Source of the DNA: Clavibacter californiensis
GTDB taxonomy: Bacteria; Actinomycetota; Actinomycetes; Actinomycetales; Microbacteriaceae
Direction: 5' to 3'
Assembly: GCF_021952865.1 (NCBI RefSeq)
Contig: NZ_CP040792.1
Span: 1 to 64,000 of the forward strand
DNA length: 64,000 bases
Below, piece by piece: positions 11,091 through 20,541 of this stretch. How positions within the stretch are numbered: position 1 is the stretch's first letter; each line of letters opens with the position of its first letter. A model generated the notes under the pieces. The model saw only the letters and a list, made by a program, of their open reading frames with translations. It did no database searches and was not told the origin of the DNA. A program made the translations under genes and the position numbers.

Positions 11091-12062
11091 ATGAACTCCA
11101 ACTTCATCTTCCTGGCGATCGGCGAGATCTTCTCGCCCACCACCGCGGCGTACGCGCTCGCGACCGTCGGCCTCGTGATCCACTTCGGGTTCACGGGCCT
11201 GCTCAACTTCGGACAGGCCGGCTTCATGGCCATCGGCGGCTACGCGTTCGCCATCACGGCGGTCATGTACGAGTGGCCGGTGTGGGCGTCGCTGCTCGCG
11301 GCGATCGTCGCCTCCACGGTGTTCGCGCTCATCCTCGGCATCCCGACGCTGCGGCTGAGGGCGGACTACCTGAGCATCGTGACCATCGCGGCCGCCGAGA
11401 TCATCCGGCTGAGCGTCAAGACACCGGAGTTCTCCGACGTCACGGGCGGCTCCGAGGGCATCAACGGCGCGGCGAACGGCTTCAACGCGCTGAACCCGCT
11501 GCCCGAGGGCCGCTTCGGCTTCGGCGTGCTCACCTACTCCGCCGACCAGTGGTGGATCCGCATCGTCGGCTGGGGCCTCGTCGGCATCGCCTGCCTGCTG
11601 GTCTTCCTCCTCATGCGCAGCCCCTGGGGCCGCGTGCTGAAGGGCGTGCGCGAGGACGAGGACGCGGTCCGTGCTCTAGGCAAGAACGTGTACTCCTACA
11701 AGATGCAGGCGCTCGTGCTCGGCGGCGTGTTCGGCGGGCTCGCGGGCGTGGTCTTCATCCTCCCGAGGTCGCTGCAGCCCGACAACTACGGCACGCAGCT
11801 CACGTTCTTCCTCTACACGATCATGCTGCTGGGCGGTGCGGCCACGATCTTCGGGCCGGTCATCGGCTCGATCATCTTCTGGGTCACGCTGTCGCTCTCG
11901 GACGGCCTGCTCAGCCTCGCGGTGTCGAACGACTGGCTGCCCATCTCGAGCACCCAGCAGGGCCCGATCCGCTTCATCATCGTGGGCGTCGCGCTCATGC
12001 TGCTCGTGATCTTCCGACCACAGGGCATCTTCGGGAAGAAGAAGGAGACGCACTTTGCCTGA
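11091..12062 (+). CDS. livM: Branched-chain amino acid ABC transporter permease LivM
   Basis: 323 residues, about nine to ten membrane helices. The family pattern FGFTGLLNFGQAGFMAIGGYAF lies near residues 27-48, and the cytoplasmic loop SPWGRVLKGVREDEDAVRALGKN carries the EAA-like contact for the ATPases. It ends IFRPQGIFGKKKETHFA. It forms the second half of the transmembrane channel with LivH. It starts 6 bases after livH and overlaps livG by 8 bases. Confidence 0.95.
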   Translation: MNSNFIFLAIGEIFSPTTAAYALATVGLVIHFGFTGLLNFGQAGFMAIGGYAFAITAVMYEWPVWASLLAAIVASTVFALILGIPTLRLRADYLSIVTIAAAEIIRLSVKTPEFSDVTGGSEGINGAANGFNALNPLPEGRFGFGVLTYSADQWWIRIVGWGLVGIACLLVFLLMRSPWGRVLKGVREDEDAVRALGKNVYSYKMQALVLGGVFGGLAGVVFILPRSLQPDNYGTQLTFFLYTIMLLGGAATIFGPVIGSIIFWVTLSLSDGLLSLAVSNDWLPISSTQQGPIRFIIVGVALMLLVIFRPQGIFGKKKETHFA

Positions 12063-12978
12063 CAAGACCCCGGTCTCGGCCATCCTCGACGGCGACGCCG
12101 CTCCGGGCTGCGCCAAGAAGGACCCCATCATCGTCGCCCACGGTGTCAGCCGGCAGTTCGGCGGCCTGAAGGCGGTCGACGTCGACCACCTCGAGATCCC
12201 CCGCGGCTCCATCACGGCCCTCATCGGCCCGAACGGCGCCGGCAAGACCACGTTCTTCAACCTGCTGACCGGCTTCGACAAGCCGAACACCGGCAGGTGG
12301 GAGTTCTCGGGCAAGGACCTCGCCGGGATGAGCGCGTTCCGCGTCGCCCGCCTCGGCATGGTGCGCACCTTCCAGCTCACGAAGGCGCTCGGCGGCATGA
12401 CCGTCCTGGAGAACATGCGCCTCGGCGCCACCGGCCAGGGCGGCGAGAACTTCTTCTCCGCGCTGATCCGCCCCCTCTGGCGCAAGAAGGAGGACGAGAT
12501 CACGGACCGCGCCCGCGGGCTCCTGAAGAAGTTCAAGCTCGACACCAAGGAGGAGGACTACGCGGACAGCCTCTCCGGCGGTCAGCGCAAGCTCCTCGAG
12601 ATGGCGCGCGCGCTCATGACGAAGCCGGAGCTCGTGATGCTCGACGAGCCCATGGCCGGCGTCAACCCGGCGCTGACGCAGTCGCTGCTCCACCACATCC
12701 TCGACCTCAAGACCGAGGGCATGACCGTGCTGTTCGTCGAGCACGACATGCACATGGTCAACGAGATCGCCGACTGGGTGGTCGTGATGGCCGAGGGCCG
12801 CATCGTCGCCGAGGGTCCGCCCTCGACCGTGATGAGCGACCCCGCCGTCATCGACGCCTACCTCGGCGCCCACCACGACACCGACCTCGGCACCCTCACG
12901 GGCCAGCGCGAGGTGGCGAAGGACATGGACTCCGACCTCGTGAAGAGCGAGATCGAGAAGGAAGCGGCAGACAAGTGA
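12055..12978 (+). CDS. livG: Branched-chain amino acid ABC transporter ATP-binding protein LivG
   Basis: 307 residues. ABC ATPase with Walker A GPNGAGKTT (about residues 60-68), signature LSGGQRKLLE, Walker B LVMLDEPMAGV and switch histidine in FVEHDM. It has a longer C-terminus than most LivG proteins, with about 40 charged residues after AYLGA. It starts with TTG, supported by AAGGAG 8 nt upstream, and the alternative downstream starts would cut family sequence. It overlaps livM by 8 bases and livF by 4 (GTGA). Confidence 0.95.
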   Translation: MPDKTPVSAILDGDAAPGCAKKDPIIVAHGVSRQFGGLKAVDVDHLEIPRGSITALIGPNGAGKTTFFNLLTGFDKPNTGRWEFSGKDLAGMSAFRVARLGMVRTFQLTKALGGMTVLENMRLGATGQGGENFFSALIRPLWRKKEDEITDRARGLLKKFKLDTKEEDYADSLSGGQRKLLEMARALMTKPELVMLDEPMAGVNPALTQSLLHHILDLKTEGMTVLFVEHDMHMVNEIADWVVVMAEGRIVAEGPPSTVMSDPAVIDAYLGAHHDTDLGTLTGQREVAKDMDSDLVKSEIEKEAADK

Positions 12979-13733
12979 CGGTAGAGCGGGTCCTCCAGAC
13001 CACCGACCTCCACGCGGGCTACCTGCCCGGGGTCAACATCCTCAACGGGTGCAACGTGCACGTCGACAAGGGCGAGCTCGTGGGCATCATCGGCCCGAAC
13101 GGCGCCGGCAAGTCCACGCTGCTGAAGGCGATCTTCGGCCAGGTGAACGTGCGCGGCGGCAGCATCGAGCTGAACGGCCAGGACATCACCGGGCTCAAGG
13201 CCGACAAGCTCGTCTCCCGCGGCGTGGGGATGGTGCCGCAGAACAACAACGTCTTCCCCACGCTCACGATCGACGAGAACCTGCAGATGGGCGCGTACCA
13301 GAAGCCCAAGATGTACAAGGAGCGGCTGGCGTTCGTCACCGACCTGTTCCCGGAGCTCGGCAAGCGGCTGAAGCAGCGCGCCGGATCCCTCTCGGGCGGC
13401 GAGCGGCAGATGGTCGCCATGTCGCGCGCGCTCATGATGGACCCGACGGTGCTGCTCCTCGACGAGCCGTCGGCCGGGCTCTCCCCCGTCCGCCAGGACG
13501 AGACGTTCATCAACGTCGCGCAGATCAACCGCGCGGGCGTCTCCGTGATGATCGTGGAGCAGAACGCCCGGCGCGCGCTGCAGATCTGCGACCGCGGCTA
13601 CGTGCTCGACCAGGGCAAGGACGCGTACGAGGGTCGCGGGCGCGAGCTCATGAACGACCCGAAGGTCATCGAGCTGTACCTCGGCACGCTGGCCGCCGAC
13701 CAGGAGAAGGCGAAGGCGGCGCCCCAGCCCTGA
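12975..13733 (+). CDS. livF: Branched-chain amino acid ABC transporter ATP-binding protein LivF
   Basis: 252 residues. Second ATPase of the importer with GPNGAGKST, LSGGERQMVA, VLLLDEPSAGLSP and MIVEQNARRAL, all typical of LivF. The frame is open far upstream, but the GTG at 12975 overlaps the livG stop in GTGA and gives the family N-terminus (VLQTTDLHAGYLPGVNIL). It is the last gene of the plus-strand operon and is followed by a terminator hairpin. Confidence 0.95.
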   Translation: MTVERVLQTTDLHAGYLPGVNILNGCNVHVDKGELVGIIGPNGAGKSTLLKAIFGQVNVRGGSIELNGQDITGLKADKLVSRGVGMVPQNNNVFPTLTIDENLQMGAYQKPKMYKERLAFVTDLFPELGKRLKQRAGSLSGGERQMVAMSRALMMDPTVLLLDEPSAGLSPVRQDETFINVAQINRAGVSVMIVEQNARRALQICDRGYVLDQGKDAYEGRGRELMNDPKVIELYLGTLAADQEKAKAAPQP

Positions 13734-13749
13734 TCCCTCCTCGCACGAC

Positions 13750-13783
13750 ACGACGCGGCATCCCTCCGGGGGTGCCGCGTCGT
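13750..13783 (+). terminator. Terminator of livHMGF
   Basis: Perfect 11-base arms at 13750-13760 and 13773-13783, with further partial pairing inside the loop, starting 16 nt after the livF stop. The flank is GTCGTCTGC rather than a T-run. Confidence 0.8.
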
Positions 13784-14022
13784 CGTCTGCGGAGCGGGCG
13801 CGCGTCGCGGCGCGCTCACGGGGAGGCATCCGCTGACGGCGTACGGCGTGAAGGCGTCGCGTCGTGGCGGTCGCCGTATCGGTCGCGCCGCCGCCTCTCG
13901 GACGGTGACGCCCGGTCGCGGCATCCGCGTGGCAGGCCCCCGGATCCTGGAGCCGCAGCAGCCGTGAGGCGGGAGCGCGAGGCGGCGGCCGCGAGACGCG
14001 AACCTGCACCCGTGCACGCCGA

Positions 14023-14050
14023 AGGGCCCGGTCCATGCGGACCGGGCCCT
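14023..14050 (-). terminator. Terminator of the liv substrate-binding protein gene
   Basis: Perfect 12-base arms at 14023-14034 and 14039-14050 around a 4-nt loop. It lies 45 nt after the minus-strand stop at 14096, with the GCTA repeat in between. Confidence 0.75.
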
Positions 14051-14070
14051 CAGCCGTGCGTGGTGCGTGT

Positions 14071-14099
14071 GCTAGCTAGCTAGCTAGCTAGCTAGCTAG
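14071..14099. repeat. GCTA tetranucleotide run (seven units plus one base)
   Basis: 29 bases of pure GCTA repeat, unusual in a high-GC genome where CTAG is normally scarce. It starts 20 bases beyond a terminator hairpin and includes the TAG stop (14096-14098) of the liv lipoprotein gene. On the minus strand it gives a TAG in every frame within 12 bases, so it acts as a stop array whatever the frame. Confidence 0.95.
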
Positions 14100-15376
14100 T
14101 CGAGCTTGCCGTAGACCTGCTCCTCGAAGGTCGTGGTGTTGCCCGTGCCGTACTTGTAGACGGAGACGTACGCCTCGGTCGGGTCGCCGTTCTCATCGAA
14201 CGTGATCGGGCCGGAGAGGCCGTCGTAGTCGATGTCGGTGCCCGCCGCGATGAGCTTCGCGCAGTCCGCGAAGGTCGTGCACTTCTCGCCGTCCTCGGAG
14301 ACGGACTGCAGGTTCTCCTTCAGCGTCGCGCCGTCGGTCGCCTTGCCCTGGAGCGCGGCGAGCGCGAGGAGCACGGTGCCGTCGTACGACTCGGCGGAGT
14401 AGCTGAACACCGTGAGGGCGGGGTCTCCCTTGGCCTTCACCATGTCCTGCAGGCGGCCCTGGAAGTCCTCCTTGGCCTCGACGCCGGGGTTCGTGAACTG
14501 CGCCCCCGCGATGTCGACGTTCGTGTCGGTCTCCTTGATCACGCCGTAGTTGCCGTCCGTGCCGTAGAACTTCGAGAAGTCGAAGCCCTTCGACGCCAGC
14601 TGGTCGGCGATGGTCTTGATCTCGTCGAACGAGATGACGACGAGCGCGTCCGGGTTCGGGGCGAGCACCGAGGTGATCGCGCTGTTGAAGTCCGTCGCGG
14701 ACGGCTCGAAGACCTGCTCGGCGGCGATGGTGGCGCCGCCCGCCTCGAGCGTCTTCTTGATGTTCTCCTCGAGGCCCGTGCCGTAGGCGTCGTTCATGTA
14801 GAGGATCGAGACGTTGGTCTTGCCGTCCTGGAGGATCTTGTTGCCGAGGATGCGGCCCTGGAGCACGTCCGAGGGGGCGGTGCGCCAGTAGTAGCCGTCG
14901 TCCGCGTAGGTCGAGAAGTCGGGCGAGGTGTTCGCCGGCGAGAGCTGCACGACGCCGGCCTGGGTGACCTGGTCGATGAAGGTCTTCGAGACGCCCGAGG
15001 ACGCGGCGCCGATGATGGCGCTGTTGCCGTCCGCGATGAGCGAGGTGGCGGACTGGCTGGCGATGTCGGTCGTGGTGTCGCCGGAGTCCTTGGCCGTGTT
15101 GGTCACCGTGATGCCGGCCTTGGCGTCGTTGATGTCCTTCACCGCGAGGTCGACGCCGGCGAACTCGGGCGGGCCGAGGACCGCGAGGGAGCCCGTCTGC
15201 GGCAGGATCGTGCCGATCTTGAGGTTCAGGCCGCCGTCGGCCGTGGTGCCCCCCTCGCCTCCGCCGCCGGAGCAGCCGGCGAGGACGAGGGCGCCGGCCA
15301 CCGCGATGGTGACGGCGCTGAGGGCGGTGCGGGCGGATCGTGAGCGGGAGGCCGAAGCCCTGCCGAATGCGCTCAT
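14096..15376 (-). CDS. Branched-chain amino acid ABC transporter substrate-binding lipoprotein
   Basis: 426 residues. The signal peptide ends in a lipobox, VLAGCSGGGG, with lipid-modified Cys35. The mature protein is a periplasmic-binding-protein type I fold of the LivJ class (IGTILPQTGSLAVLGPPEFAGVDLAVKDIN). The ATG at 15376 has AAGGAG 5-6 nt upstream; the frame extends further but without family sequence. It is convergent with livHMGF and surely supplies its ligand-binding component. It has its own promoter and terminator, consistent with higher expression than the permease genes. Amino acid specificity is not readable. Confidence 0.95.
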   Translation of the reverse strand: MSAFGRASASRSRSARTALSAVTIAVAGALVLAGCSGGGGEGGTTADGGLNLKIGTILPQTGSLAVLGPPEFAGVDLAVKDINDAKAGITVTNTAKDSGDTTTDIASQSATSLIADGNSAIIGAASSGVSKTFIDQVTQAGVVQLSPANTSPDFSTYADDGYYWRTAPSDVLQGRILGNKILQDGKTNVSILYMNDAYGTGLEENIKKTLEAGGATIAAEQVFEPSATDFNSAITSVLAPNPDALVVISFDEIKTIADQLASKGFDFSKFYGTDGNYGVIKETDTNVDIAGAQFTNPGVEAKEDFQGRLQDMVKAKGDPALTVFSYSAESYDGTVLLALAALQGKATDGATLKENLQSVSEDGEKCTTFADCAKLIAAGTDIDYDGLSGPITFDENGDPTEAYVSVYKYGTGNTTTFEEQVYGKLD

Positions 15377-15455
15377 GGTGCTCCTTATGGATGTGTGTGG
15401 TGATGCTCGGGAATGTGTCGCATGAGGCACGCGAATGCGCGCCTCGCCTGGTGCG

Positions 15456-15484
15456 ACCCTATGGCGCGGATGAGACGGACACAA
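15456..15484 (-). promoter_or_regulatory. Promoter of the liv substrate-binding protein gene
   Basis: Minus-strand TTGTGT (15479-15484), a 17-nt spacer and TAGGGT (15456-15461). The expected start near 15449 gives a leader of about 70 nt. Confidence 0.6.
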
Positions 15485-15504
15485 TGCATCGGCATTTCCG
15501 TCGT

Positions 15505-15525
15505 GTAACGCGACCGGATCGTTAC
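15505..15525. promoter_or_regulatory. Inverted repeat upstream of the liv binding-protein promoter
   Basis: GTAACG (15505-15510), 9 nt, CGTTAC (15520-15525). It ends about 20 nt upstream of the -35 box, a position that suits an activator or amino-acid-responsive regulator. The binding protein is unknown. Confidence 0.4.
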
Positions 15526-15554
15526 CATTCGGGGAATGCGCGACGGGATCCGAA

Positions 15555-16508
15555 TCAGATGCCGTCGACGACCGCCGGAACCTTCTGCGCGGGTGCCGCG
15601 ACGGAAAGCGTGCGGCGGGACGCACGGATCATGTCGATCGTGAGCAGCGCGAGCGCCGCCCACACGATCGCGAATCCGGCCCACCGCTCGGGCGGCATGG
15701 CCTCCTGCATCACGAAGACGCCGAACGCGAATTGCAGCAGAGGCGCCAGGTACTGCGTGAGCCCGATCACCGAGAGCGGCAGGCGCCCGGCGGCGAATCC
15801 GAAGAGGAGGAGCGGGCCCGCGGTCACGACGCCCGTGCTGACCATCAGCAGCGTGTGCCCGAGCGACACCGTGCCGATGGTGAGGCCAGCGCCCGCGCCC
15901 GTGATCACGAGCATCGTCGTGGCGGCGGGCACCAGCCAGGCCGTCTCCAGCGCGAGGCCGGAGAGGGCGTCGGCTCCCCCGCTCACGCGCTTCTTCACCA
16001 GCCCGTAGAGCCCGAACGACCCGGCGAGCGCGAGCGACACCCACGGCAGCTGCCCGTAGCCGACGGCGATGACGGCCACCGCGACGGCGGACAGGCCCAC
16101 GGCGGTCCACTGCAACGGGCGCAGGCGCTCGCGCAGGAGGATCACGCCGAGCAGCACCGTGACGATCGGGTTGATGAAGTAGCCGAGCGCGGTCTCGACG
16201 ACGTGGCCGGAGAGCGTGCCGTAGACGTACACGGTCCAGTTGACCAGGATCAGGTGGCCCGCCAGGCCGAGCCCGAGGAGGATCCGCGGGCGGCGCACGA
16301 TGGCGACCACGCGCGACCAGCGCCGGGCGGCCGTGATGACGATGGCGCAGACGACGAGCGAGAAGAGGATCCGCCAGCCGACGATCTCGAACGCCCCCGC
16401 CGGCACGAGCAGCAGGAAGAAGACGGGGAGGACGCCCCACAGGCCGTACGCGCCGACGGCGGCGAGGAGACCGGTGCGGGTCGAGGTCTCGGGGGCGGGG
16501 CGCGTCAC
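15555..16508 (-). CDS. RarD-like EamA family transporter
   Basis: 317 residues with about ten membrane helices in two five-helix repeats, as in the drug/metabolite transporter superfamily. RarD signatures include AYGLWGVLPVFF near residues 18-29, EIVGWRILFS, NWTVYVYGTLSGHVVETALGYFINP and IGLTQYLAPLLQF. The substrate is unknown (E. coli RarD is linked to chloramphenicol sensitivity). It starts with GTG, and a TAGCCT box lies exactly 6 nt before it, suggesting a leaderless message. It follows the groES terminator. Confidence 0.9.
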   Translation of the reverse strand: MTRPAPETSTRTGLLAAVGAYGLWGVLPVFFLLLVPAGAFEIVGWRILFSLVVCAIVITAARRWSRVVAIVRRPRILLGLGLAGHLILVNWTVYVYGTLSGHVVETALGYFINPIVTVLLGVILLRERLRPLQWTAVGLSAVAVAVIAVGYGQLPWVSLALAGSFGLYGLVKKRVSGGADALSGLALETAWLVPAATTMLVITGAGAGLTIGTVSLGHTLLMVSTGVVTAGPLLLFGFAAGRLPLSVIGLTQYLAPLLQFAFGVFVMQEAMPPERWAGFAIVWAALALLTIDMIRASRRTLSVAAPAQKVPAVVDGI

Positions 16509-16514
16509 CTCCCG

Positions 16515-16520
16515 AGGCTA
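16515..16520 (-). promoter_or_regulatory. Candidate -10 box of a leaderless rarD-like transcript
   Basis: TAGCCT on the minus strand, 6 nt before the GTG start at 16508. The bases between (CGGGAG) could also act as a Shine-Dalgarno sequence only if transcription began further upstream. Confidence 0.5.
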
Positions 16521-16593
16521 GCGCCGCGGACGCACGATGACGCCCGCGGCGACGGGACCGCCGGCACGCGCGAGGGTACGCCCGGACGCACGA

Positions 16594-16622
16594 GAGCCCG
16601 GCCGAACGTGTCGGCCGGGCTC
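16594..16622 (-). terminator. Terminator of groES
   Basis: Perfect 12-base arms at 16594-16605 and 16611-16622 with a 5-nt loop, 46 nt after the groES stop. The 16-mer CGCCCGGACGCACGAG (16579-16594) abuts the distal side of the stem. Confidence 0.85.
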
Positions 16623-16668
16623 CCGGGTGAAGCGGTGATGCGTGGTGCGGTGTCGCTGAGGCGGAGCG

Positions 16669-16965
16669 TCAGCGCTCGATGACGGCGAGCACGTCGCGCG
16701 CGGAGAGGACGAGGAGGTCCTGGCCGTCGTACTTGACCTCGGTTCCGCCGTACTTGGAGTAGATGACCTTGTCGCCCACGGCGACGTCGAGCGGGACGCG
16801 GTTGCCGTTGTCGTCGATGCGGCCGGGGCCCACGGCCACGACCTCGCCCTCCTGGGGCTTCTCCTTGGCGGTGTCGGGGATGACCAGACCAGACGCGGTG
16901 GTCTGCTCGGCTTCGACCTGCTGGATGACGATGCGATCCTCGAGCGGCTTGATGGAGACCGACAC
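16669..16965 (-). CDS. groES: Co-chaperonin GroES
   Basis: 98 residues, the usual length. The heptameric cap of the GroEL chaperonin. The mobile loop that contacts GroEL is [15 protein letters not shown] (about residues 24-38), and the barrel motifs VVAVGPGR and [19 protein letters not shown] are intact. It starts with GTG after a GGAAGAGG ribosome-binding region. No groEL is linked on either side. The upstream region carries a promoter flanked by two CIRCE-like operators, so HrcA heat-shock control is expected. Confidence 0.97.
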   Translation of the reverse strand: MSVSIKPLEDRIVIQQVEAEQTTASGLVIPDTAKEKPQEGEVVAVGPGRIDDNGNRVPLDVAVGDKVIYSKYGGTEVKYDGQDLLVLSARDVLAVIER

Positions 16966-17003
16966 GGTTGACCTCTTCCTTCGTGACTAAGGGACAAGAC
17001 TGA

Positions 17004-17030
17004 TTGGCAATCTCCCGGGGAGAGTGCCAG
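17004..17030. promoter_or_regulatory. Second, weaker CIRCE-like element (groES-proximal)
   Basis: TTGGCAATC, 9 nt, GAGTGCCAG. It fits the CIRCE layout TTAGCACTC-N9-GAGTGCTAA with about two mismatches per arm. It lies at and just downstream of the predicted groES transcription start, where HrcA would block initiation. Confidence 0.6.
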
Positions 17031-17035
17031 GTGAG

Positions 17036-17065
17036 ATTCTACGGGCCGCGCTTGCACTCGCGCAA
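17036..17065 (-). promoter_or_regulatory. groES promoter
   Basis: Minus-strand TTGCGC (17060-17065), an 18-nt spacer and TAGAAT (17036-17041). The -35 box lies in the loop of the first CIRCE element, and the predicted start near 17029 lies in the second. Confidence 0.6.
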
Positions 17066-17077
17066 CGCGAGTGCCAA
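17051..17077. promoter_or_regulatory. CIRCE element (HrcA operator) upstream of groES
   Basis: CTTGCACTC, 9 nt, GAGTGCCAA closely matches the CIRCE consensus TTAGCACTC-N9-GAGTGCTAA. It spans the groES -35 region and lies 21 bases upstream of the divergent methyltransferase -10 box. Confidence 0.88.
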
Positions 17078-17097
17078 TCGGTGCAGAGGGGCCCCGG

Positions 17098-17103
17098 TAC
17101 GGT
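17098..17103 (+). promoter_or_regulatory. Candidate -10 box of a leaderless methyltransferase transcript
   Basis: TACGGT, 6 nt before the ATG at 17110. Its -35 zone would overlap the end of the CIRCE element, so HrcA could influence both directions. Confidence 0.5.
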
Positions 17104-17109
17104 GGGCGG

Positions 17110-18312
17110 ATGGATCAGACCGACCTCCGCGAGGTGCTCTCGCTCGAGGGGCTCCGCCTGCTCGACTCCCTTCCCGCGCCCGCGCCGGGGGACGACATGG
17201 TGCGGATGGTGAGCGCGCTGCGCGGCGAGGGGCACTCCCCGGCGCTCGTGTCCGCCGTCCTCACGCAGTCGCGGCTGCGAGCGAAGGCCGGGGTCAAGTT
17301 CGGCGAGTTCGCCGCGCGCATGCTCTTCACGGAGGCCGGGCTCGAGCAGGCGACGCGGTTGCCCGTCGCCGCGCAGCACGCGGGGCGCTTCCAGCAGGCG
17401 GGCGTCGCGCACGTGGCCGACCTCGGCTGCGGGATCGGCGGGGACGCGATGGCGATGGCGGCCATCGGGATCCGCGTCACGGCCGTCGAGCGCGACGAGG
17501 TGACCGCGGCGGTCGCCGGCTGGAACCTCGCGCCGTTCCCCGAGGCCGAGGTCGAGCAGGGCACGGCCGAGGCGTTCGACGCCGGCCGCGTCGACGGCGT
17601 CTACCTCGACCCCGCGCGGCGCACGGACGGCCACTCGTCGACGCGCCGCATCTCGGATCCGGATGCGTACTCCCCCACGCTCTCCGCCGCGTTCGGGCTG
17701 GCCGCGGGCCGGGCCGCGGGCATCAAGCTCGGACCGGGCCTCGACCGCGACCTCATCCCCGCGGAGGCGGAGGCGCAGTGGGTCTCGGTCGATGGGCAGG
17801 CCGTGGAGATGGGCCTCTGGTTCGGGCCGACGCGGCGAGACGGGATCCGGCGGGCGGCCCTCGTGATCAGCGGCGGAGCCCAGGCGGAGCTCACGTCGGC
17901 GGCCGACAGCGAGGATGCCGAGCTCGGCGAGCTGGGCGCGCACCTGTACGAGCCGGACGGCGCCGTGATCCGCGCCCGCCTCATCGGCGACCTGGCGCGC
18001 TCGCTCGACGGGCGGATGGTCGGCGACGGCATCGCGTGGATCACGTCCGAGCGAGAGCAGGCGACGCCGTTCGCGCGCGGCTTCCGGGTGCGCGAGGTGC
18101 TGCCGCTCGACGAGCAGCGGCTGAAGCGCGAGCTGCGGGCGCGCGGGATCGGGACGCTGGAGATCAAGAAGCGCGGGGTCGACGTGGATCCGGCGCGGCT
18201 GCGCACGCGGCTGCAGCTGAAGGGCGACGGATCGGCGACGCTGATCGCGACCCGGGTCGGCGGGCGGCGGGTGGCGATCCTCGCGGACCGGCACGGGGTC
18301 GCCGCGGGCTGA
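17110..18312 (+). CDS. Class I SAM-dependent methyltransferase with THUMP-like C-terminal domain
   Basis: 400 residues. The SAM-binding motif VADLGCGIGGDAMAMAAIG is near residues 102-120, the acidic ribose contact AVERDE follows, and GVYLDPARR resembles the catalytic D/N-P-x-x motif of base methyltransferases. The C-terminal 80 residues (EVLPLDEQRLKRELRARGIGTLEIKKRGVD) fit the THUMP-like domain found in actinobacterial proteins of this kind. An RNA or DNA base is the likely substrate, but this is inference. It is divergent from groES across the CIRCE operators. Confidence 0.85.
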   Translation: MDQTDLREVLSLEGLRLLDSLPAPAPGDDMVRMVSALRGEGHSPALVSAVLTQSRLRAKAGVKFGEFAARMLFTEAGLEQATRLPVAAQHAGRFQQAGVAHVADLGCGIGGDAMAMAAIGIRVTAVERDEVTAAVAGWNLAPFPEAEVEQGTAEAFDAGRVDGVYLDPARRTDGHSSTRRISDPDAYSPTLSAAFGLAAGRAAGIKLGPGLDRDLIPAEAEAQWVSVDGQAVEMGLWFGPTRRDGIRRAALVISGGAQAELTSAADSEDAELGELGAHLYEPDGAVIRARLIGDLARSLDGRMVGDGIAWITSEREQATPFARGFRVREVLPLDEQRLKRELRARGIGTLEIKKRGVDVDPARLRTRLQLKGDGSATLIATRVGGRRVAILADRHGVAAG

Positions 18313-18342
18313 GGTGGGGCCCTGGGCCCCCTCCCCGGACGC

Positions 18343-18380
18343 GATGACGCGGCCGCCCCCGAGGGGACGGCCGCGTCATC
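18343..18380. terminator. Bidirectional terminator between methyltransferase and DUF4190 genes
   Basis: Perfect 13-base arms at 18343-18355 and 18368-18380 with a 12-nt loop, between convergent stops at 18312 (plus) and 18398 (minus). The core CCCGGACGC (18334-18342) of the terminator-associated motif abuts it. Confidence 0.85.
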
Positions 18381-18397
18381 GTGCTGCGGGTGGCGCG

Positions 18398-18817
18398 TTA
18401 CGGCGCGGTCGGGATCGGCGTGCCGTTGATCTCGCCGGTCTGGATCGCGGTGTTCACGAACACGACGACGACGAGGACCACGACGATGCTGACGAGCACG
18501 CCGACGATGCCGAGGATGATGCCGGTGAGCCAGAAGCCCTTGGTCCCGGGGTTGCGCTTGCGCGCGAGCACGCCCGTGATGATCGCCGCGATGCCCACGA
18601 AGAACGTGAGGAACCACAGTGGGAGCGACAGGACCACGGACACGATGCCGAGCACCATCGAGGTGATGGCGAGGCCCTTCTTGGGCGCACCGCCCTGGCC
18701 GGGCTGGTAGGGCGCCGCGTAGGGCGAGCCGGCGGCGGGAGCGGCCGGGTAGGCGGGCTGGCTCGGCGCGGGCGGGAAGCCGTCGTGGGAGCGGTCCGGG
18801 TTCTGCGGATCGGTCAT
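18398..18817 (-). CDS. Small DUF4190-type membrane protein
   Basis: 139 residues. A Pro/Ala/Gly/Tyr-rich N-terminus of about 45 residues is followed by two long hydrophobic segments (LAITSMVLGIVSVVLSLPLW, and GFWLTGIILGIVGVLVSIVV) separated by a basic ARKRNPGTKG turn, the pattern of DUF4190 actinobacterial proteins. Function unknown. The ATG at 18817 has AAAGGA 7 nt upstream. The frame runs on upstream into tsaD sequence, but that is a shadow. It has its own TATGTT-like -10 region near 18842-18847 and shares the bidirectional terminator. Confidence 0.85.
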   Translation of the reverse strand: MTDPQNPDRSHDGFPPAPSQPAYPAAPAAGSPYAAPYQPGQGGAPKKGLAITSMVLGIVSVVLSLPLWFLTFFVGIAAIITGVLARKRNPGTKGFWLTGIILGIVGVLVSIVVVLVVVVFVNTAIQTGEINGTPIPTAP

Positions 18818-18921
18818 TGTCGTTCCTTTCGTCCCTGGGAACATACCGTGATGCGTGCCCCGGGATTCTCCCGTTCGGGAAATAGCCGCGAAAGGTCCCC
18901 GCAATGGGGGCGTCGGGAGGG

Positions 18922-20537
<1,616 letters not shown>

Positions 20538-20541
<4 letters not shown>

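Larger units (their letters stand above)
13734..14095. other. Intergenic region between convergent livF and the liv binding-protein gene
   Basis: 362 bases with no supportable gene. It holds the livF terminator (13750-13783), a GC-rich unassigned stretch (13784-14020), the hairpin of the convergent lipoprotein gene (14023-14050) and a GCTA tetranucleotide run (14071-14099) that reaches into that gene's stop codon. Confidence 0.8.

Noticed and set aside
15377-15625. A longer start for the liv substrate-binding protein at 15625.
   Set aside because: It would put about 83 Arg/Pro/His-rich residues before the signal peptide and bury the lipobox; the ATG at 15376 has a good Shine-Dalgarno site and the promoter lies inside the extension.
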